Made by a program: the position numbers and the translations under genes. Under the pieces are notes generated by a model. It searched no databases and was not told the origin of the DNA. It saw nothing but the letters and a program-made list of their open reading frames with translations. Shown one piece after another: positions 58,987 to 64,000 of a DNA stretch of 64,000 nt (position 1 is its first letter; each line of letters opens with the position of its first letter). Where the stretch lies: assembly GCA_037176845.1 (NCBI GenBank), contig JAYKXP010000080.1, positions 124,001-188,000 on the forward strand, written 5' to 3'. Origin of the DNA: Paramarasmius palmivorus (Eukaryota; Basidiomycota; Agaricomycetes; Agaricales; Marasmiaceae).

Positions 58987-59893
58987 ATGCCTCAACATCC
59001 AGAAGTTCTTTGGGCTCAGAGAAGTAACAAGACTGATGCAGCCAAAGTAAGTATTCAGCCTGTCGTCGTCGTCGCGATCTATCATTCGAATCATTCACCG
59101 ACGCGTTCTGCAGAACATTGTCTACTTGACCGTGAATTTGCCCGATATCCAAGAATCGACCTTGGAATACGAGCTTACACCTACGAATATCTCGTTCAAA
59201 GCTAGAGCTGGAGAGTCAGTCTTGTACTCCACTTTCGAGTTGTTGATCACATGTTGAAGTCTTTTCTAGTGCATCGAAAGGCATCGAAGAAAAGGATTAC
59301 GCATTTGACCTCGAGTTCTTCTCAGAGGTCATTCCAGAGGTGAGACTACCCCATATTCTCGTTCTCTATGGCGTTCTATAATCATGATCAATCCAGGAAT
59401 CCTCAAAACGTCTCACATCTCGCTCGCTAAACCTTGTACTGCGCAAGAAGGAGCTCAATGAGGAGTACTGGCCTCGTCTGACAAAGGCCAAAGTCAAAAA
59501 CACATTCATCAAGACTGATTTCAGCAAATGGGTTGATGAGGATGAGCAGGAGGGTGAGCCTCTGCCTGAAGATGACCTTGACATGGGCGGTATGGGTGGT
59601 ATGCCGGGCATGGGTGGCATGGGAGGCATGCCTGGATTAGGTGGTATGGGTGGTATGGGTGGATTAGGCGGTATGGGTGGCATGGGTGGCGACATGGACT
59701 TTGAGAAGGTAAGCAAGCTAGCAGAGATTGTAGTCGTGCACGCGGCTGACGGTGTATTCAACAGATGATGGCTCAGATGGGTGCTGGTGCTGGGGGTGCT
59801 GGCGCTGGTGGATCTGGAGTTGGTGCAGACGATGACGACGATTCGGATGATGATGGTCCCCCACCTCTTGAGGATGCTGAGCCTCCCAAGTAG
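58987..59893 (+). CDS. SBA1: p23/Sba1-type Hsp90 co-chaperone
   Basis: Five exons, ~210 residues. Exon 1 MPQHPEVLWAQRSNKTDAAK is the usual fungal start. The CS domain continues NIVYLTVNLPDIQESTLEYE, ISFKARAG and DYAFDLEFFSEVIPE, and ends with the hallmark helix KNTFIKTDFSKWVDEDEQEG. p23 binds the closed ATP state of Hsp90 and stabilises client complexes in the cytosol. After the CS domain lies a Gly-Met repeat of (GGM)n/GGMPGMGG type (~59585-59700) and an acidic tail ADDDDDSDDDGPPPLEDAEP. The tail is normal for the family; the Gly-Met tract is long. Same strand as dynamitin, 236 bp upstream of it. Confidence 0.93.
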
Positions 59894-60128
59894 ATCATAA
59901 ACCGTAGATGACGCTGACGAGTTGGACGTGTATCAGGAAGGGATCCAGGATCTACCGAAGGAAGCTTGCTCGTTGCATATCTTGACCAGAACGATTGTGC
60001 TGTATCGCGAATAGCAAATAAATCACCCAGTGTAATATTTTGTACGAGGAACTAGTGAGAAACTTCGCGTAAAAGCTGGCTGTCTTGGAAGCGACGCGTC
60101 CCTTGCAACTGTTACTTTCACCACCACT

Positions 60129-61510
60129 ATGAGCGTCAATAAATACGCCAACCTCCCCGATATCGTTTGTGTTCTTTTCTCTTCCATCTCTTGATTTTTT
60201 TCTCAAATACTATGCGCAGGACACGGCGCAAGACGTCTACGAAACAGAAGACGTCGTCGGAACCTCTCAAACGAATGTAATACTGGCCACACTCGTTACC
60301 TTCGTTCGTCAACTAACAAACACGCGTAGAGAGACTCTAGCGATGATGAAGGTGTCGCTGGAACAGCTACAGTAGGAAGAAGTCGAGGGAGCAAGTTTAC
60401 TTCTAATCCTGAAGAACTGGATTCGAGTAATCTCATCAATGCGGAAGAGGCTAGTAGAAGGTTTAGGAGGGCTGAAAGACGACGAGGTGAGCCGTCATTC
60501 TCAACTTTATCCATTTTTTTTCTTTATAGCAATACTCAATGTCATACAGAACACGCCAAAACACACTATGTCTATCCAGATTCTGGGACTGATACACCCT
60601 CTTCTTCGGAAGAAGCACAGAGATCTCTAACGCATAGACTGAAAGCTCTGCAAGCCGAACTACAATCTCTAGAAGCCGAGCTCGAGGACCCATCGAATCC
60701 GCGGCTTGAAGCAGAAGATGTCGATCCTGGGGAACTGATACGTGGGTTAGTAGATGTCAGGAGGAGATTGGATCGAGTCAGAAAGGATAAAGAAGGTAGA
60801 GGACGGTTGGTTGGCGTGCTTTTGGGGCAAAACCAAAAGGAGAAGGACGATGAAGACGAGTTGGTGGTAGTCAAAGAAGAAGATGCGAAGGAGAAGGAAA
60901 ATGACAAGGAGAGAAATAATCTCGCAGAAATTGATAAACGTGTCGGGCATCTCGAGAAACTTATTGGCTCGTCAACCGCGCCGTTAGATGAGGCATGTGC
61001 AATTTCATCTCCTTCTCCTGAATACTAACACCACTATTTATTTAGACAACGCCCCTTCCGCCACCTCTTCTTCCACAAATAACCCGTCTTTCGGCCCAAC
61101 TTGGTGTGCTCACTCAACCTCGACACATCGACGCCATATCTCGTCGACTCAAACTCTTACTCTCCGAGCTCGATCGTACTCGTCCTCATCCTTCCGCCTC
61201 TGGTAACCAACAATCACCTCCATCCACCACTGCACAGACAGCAGAAACTCTGCATCGCCTCGCCCCTTCTCTTCCTCAGATTCCGCATATCCTGATGCGT
61301 CTCCGTACATTGTCGGCGTTGCATACGTCTGCGAACGAGTTTGCCGACACACTGAGCGGATTGGAGGAGGAGCAAGTGAAGGCGAGGGAGAGGATCGGTG
61401 AGATGGAGGTAGCATTGGAGAAGTTGGAGAAGAACCTGGAGGAGAACAGGGAGGTGGTGAAGGGCAATGTTAAGGAGTTGGAGGAGCGGGTGAGCAAGCT
61501 AACGGTTTAG
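60129..61510 (+). CDS. JNM1: Dynactin subunit 2 (p50, dynamitin)
   Basis: ATG 60129 gives MSVNKYANLPDI, spliced to DTAQDVYETEDVVGTSQT. This N-terminus is diagnostic of dynamitin. Later exons contain NPEELDSSNLINAEEASRRF, SLTHRLKALQAELQSLEAEL and EDPSNPRLEAEDVDPGELIR, then GLVDVRRRLDRVRKDKEGRG, LAEIDKRVGHLEKLIGSS and LLPQITRLSAQLGVLTQPRH. The C-terminal coiled coil (LSGLEEEQVKARERIGEMEV) ends ELEERVSKLTV. About 390 residues and five exons, close to fungal homologues. Dynamitin forms the shoulder of dynactin, the cofactor that links dynein to cargo, so it is a functional partner of the dhc2 product encoded 17 kb away. One mid-gene splice (60278-60330) is uncertain. Confidence 0.9.
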
Positions 61511-61870
61511 TTTTAGGTTTTGGGTACGAATCGATGGGCGTTATATACCACTTTTGAATATGTTGACTATCGACGAAGGTGTGGAGTACGCGTCCTGCTA
61601 AGACTAAGAGAGGGGACTTGCCTCGTCTCTCGAACTTCTGTGGCGGGCAATATAGATACTTGATCCAAAGTTCTGACATACAGCTAGGATTGCCGAAAAC
61701 GACCAATAAGTGGTTGATTACTACGGCAGTAATATACAGGGACAATTGGTTGGAGCGACACGACACCTAAAAAACTATCTAGCTTTTCCGAGTATAAACT
61801 GGTCATTGTCCGACATAGAAACGAGAACAAGAAAAACAAAAGAGGATATTCCAAAGTCTTGGATGGTTGA
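61511..61870. other. Convergent 3' intergenic
   Basis: 360 bp between the ends of two convergent genes; no feature seen. Confidence 0.5.
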
Positions 61871-62790
61871 TTAGGCCTCAGCCTTCGAGCTTGTCCCGGA
61901 TCGTAAAGCGGCATGATCCCCTCTGCCATCGATACGTTTCTGGTCTCGTTCCTTCTTGAATTGCCCCGGTACGAAAGCCAGTCCAAGGATGTATAAGGTC
62001 CAGAATATCTGCACATTTCTATGAATTTACGTTTTCGAATGAATCTGAACACGTACCACAACAAGCGCGATCCAGGCATTTTTTGCAGAATTGGGAACCT
62101 GATGCAGCGCTCCGAAGAACATGTTCCATTCGATGTATAGACCGTAGTGGACCTGCAGCAATTGCCGTTTAATGTGCGTCCCACAACTACATCAAACACA
62201 ACCTACTTGCGACGCAGCCAACACAAAGATCGCCAACCCTAAAAATCCATGCACGTAATTCTGGAGTGGGCGTCTTCCTGTTAACGCCGACGTCCCCACT
62301 TTAAACCAGTGGATCACAGCGCCTAGAATGAGTTGAACGATGTATAGAATCAAAAGCGCCAATCCCATCTTCTGGTGCGGGTCATAGGTAAAGTTTGGTA
62401 TTGCTAGCTGTTCTGCAGTCATGACACCGTAGTGCCAACCAGCAAAGATGACGGGTCCAGCGATGAATATGTTCCACACAGCATGGAAGTAGAACCATCT
62501 ATGTGATGTTGTGGTGATCTCGCGACGAGAATGAGAATGCAGACGTACTTGTTGGTAAAGTTCCTTGCATACCGCGCGACAAGGACCCCAATGGGTAGTA
62601 AAATTAGGAAACCAGTTGCACAGAGGATGGCATGAGTCCTGGTTTGGACTTCAATAGGTAGCAATGGCACGGCTACTGTGGCGGGAGCTTGTGAAGCAGC
62701 TGGATCTGAAATAGGCTGGGAGGACGATGATTGCGAGGGTGCAGCCTGAGGTGGTGGAGGCGGTGGGTTGTAAGAGTATGGAAAAGACAT
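61871..62790 (-). CDS. Cytochrome b561-type membrane protein
   Basis: Four exons from ATG 62790 (MSFPYSYNPPPPPPQAAPSQ), ~253 residues. After a Pro/Ser-rich leader come the b561 helices with four well-placed His candidates for two hemes: RTHAILCATGFLILLPIGVL, FYFHAVWNIFIAGPVIFAG, TYDPHQKMGLALLILYIVQL and NYVHGFLGLAIFVLAASQ. Later helices are HYGLYIEWNMFFGALHQ and IFWTLYILGLAFVPGQF, and the C-terminus is basic and cytosolic. Family members move electrons across membranes (ascorbate or iron reduction). No DOMON or cellobiose-dehydrogenase-like domain and no clear signal peptide precede the helices, so it is a stand-alone b561 protein. Introns at ~62500-62548, ~62163-62207 and ~62011-62055. Confidence 0.88.
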
Positions 62791-62906
62791 GCTTGCTACA
62801 GCTGAGAGCGAATAACCGATGGTATGACTTATATACCGGCTTGGAATGGTTGCCGATCGAATGGTTCGACATATTTCACTTTCGCTATCATGAATCCTGA
62901 GAGATT

Positions 62907-63263
62907 TCAGCCAACCATGGCTGCAGAGTGAATAAGCGACCTTTGACTGGCTGGTTCCACAGGAATACCTCTTTCCATTAGAGAGCCAAAATTCTCGCGC
63001 TCCGTGTGCAATTTTGGACGTAGCTTCTCATGAAGACTGCGCAGTGCCCTAAAATAGCCTATGAGAAGACTCGTGTCAAGTCGCTGGCTCTGAAATGATG
63101 AAGGTTGTGTTGTCGAGGACATTTTGCATTCAAGAAGCTGTTGAAAAGTCCTGGGATGTGATTTAATCAAAGAGGTGATAGAAATAGCAAGACGTATCAT
63201 ATTATCGCGAAACCTCGTCATATTTAGCATGAGAGTAAGCCCGGTGCGCGACCTTTCTCGCAA
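62907..63263 (-). other. Uncertain small ORF
   Basis: 118 codons, or 71 if started at MSSTTQPSSFQSQRLDTSLL. It has a helical charged middle (FRALRSLHEKLRPKLHTERE). No family recognised and no neighbouring exon found; it may be real but I have no independent support. Confidence 0.25.
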
Positions 63264-64000
63264 AGTGGAGAGATGCTAAAAGCTGATAGACAGACCTGTG
63301 AAATTCTGGAGGCGTATTGTCCTCGCAACAGACCCAAATGAGCACAACCAATCCTAGTATAGAGTATGTGTAGCAAGCCCATGTGCGGTGCGTTATTCAA
63401 GCATTAACTGCTTATAAAGAAGTGCTACACTCGATGTAGATCAGCGATGCATTGAGCAACTTAGGGAGCAGAAGAGGATCGCACTGTTAGTTTGTCTTTG
63501 GGTGCATACGAGTCGTGTATCATCGTCACAGATTTTTGTTAAGCCCGCCTTCTGCCGGGATTCTTCGATTTCACTGTTTGCCGAATGAAAGTATAATACT
63601 TGATGTTACGTTGATTGGGGTCGCCTGAAGGCAGTCGGTGAAAATTGCATGCCCGAGCCCTAACATCGATTCTACGGAGTTGTGTTAGCTCTTTTGAACA
63701 CGACGTGAATATTGATATGCAATGGTATTTATTACCTACCAAAAGCGAGAGTGTGTGAAACACTGAAGAATTTCGTGTACAACATGAATGCATGATCATG
63801 ACGGAAGAAGAGAGAGTTAGTTAAGCGCCCAGTACCAAAACGCCGTCACCATCACGGGACTTAATGACAGCGTGACGCGCCTGTTCGAAATTGACACGGA
63901 CCGGGAAGCAACTGAACTTTTACCTTCATCGCGGGCTGAGTGGCACTCGTCGGTGGCAGTCTTTCGTTCATTGGATATCATTTATCTCTCTCTTTGCTCT
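63264..64000. other. Right-edge region without a called gene
   Basis: Only short ORFs. The last ~100 bases are pyrimidine-rich, as expected upstream of a + strand gene beyond the window, but no start codon context can be judged. Confidence 0.35.

Noticed and set aside
1..64000. CRISPR arrays, bacterial operons, riboswitches
   Set aside because: The DNA is fungal nuclear in character; the only regular arrays are contiguous 114-bp satellites without spacers.

Overview
The window looks like nuclear DNA of a mushroom-forming basidiomycete (Agaricomycetes). The basis is dense short genes split by ~50-60 nt GT-AG introns, a KDZ-family transposase, several agaric-type F-box proteins, a NACHT-type NLR, Ser/Thr-rich and CBM19-like secreted proteins, and a cytoplasmic dynein heavy chain that begins only at the tail/linker boundary. 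That split is a recognised basidiomycete feature. I cannot name the species. All CDS spans below run start codon to stop codon and include introns that I inferred by eye.

Layout. 1-0.9 kb: 114-bp minisatellite carrying a hairpin in most units. 1-11.8 kb: apparent KDZ transposon neighbourhood, with an intact-looking KDZ transposase (-), a divergent coiled-coil partner (+), two small basic-N-terminus proteins (-), a small Cys-containing protein (-) and a larger unknown low-complexity protein (+). 11.8-13.2 kb: gene-poor, with stable mini-hairpins and an orphan ORF fragment. 13.2-16 kb: two F-box-like genes (+). 16.1-17.0 kb: a second minisatellite, again with a 114-bp period. 17.4-21.8 kb: F-box gene (+) convergent with a TMEM135-like gene (-). 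22.7-26.3 kb: NACHT NLR (-) lying between two near-identical ~1-kb direct repeats (21.4-22.4 and 27.4-28.4 kb) that carry the 5' end of the TMEM135-like gene. 28.8-31.3 kb: two tandem small secreted Ser/Thr-rich proteins.

31.6-45 kb is conserved housekeeping DNA: spliceosomal SmE (-), head-to-head over 122 bp with dhc2, the motor half of cytoplasmic dynein (+, 11.4 kb), then homoserine kinase (-). 45.1-46.7 kb: F-box gene broken by a ~29-nt deletion. 47-53.6 kb: two paralogous secreted proteins on opposite strands with a HAD phosphatase between them; one contains tandemly duplicated exon-intron units. 54.9-56.2 kb: a membrane protein resembling the N-terminus of KRE6/SKN1 without the glycosidase domain. 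58-62.8 kb: multi-span membrane protein (-), Hsp90 co-chaperone p23 (+), dynactin p50/dynamitin (+) and a cytochrome b561-type membrane protein (-).

Functional links: dhc2 and dynamitin belong to the same dynein-dynactin transport machine. The KDZ block is probably mobile DNA with companion genes. The NLR sits in a duplication-prone segment, as fungal allorecognition/immune genes often do. The strongest leads are the direct-repeat-flanked NLR, the split dynein gene, the exon-intron tandem duplication, and the KDZ block between two 114-bp arrays.
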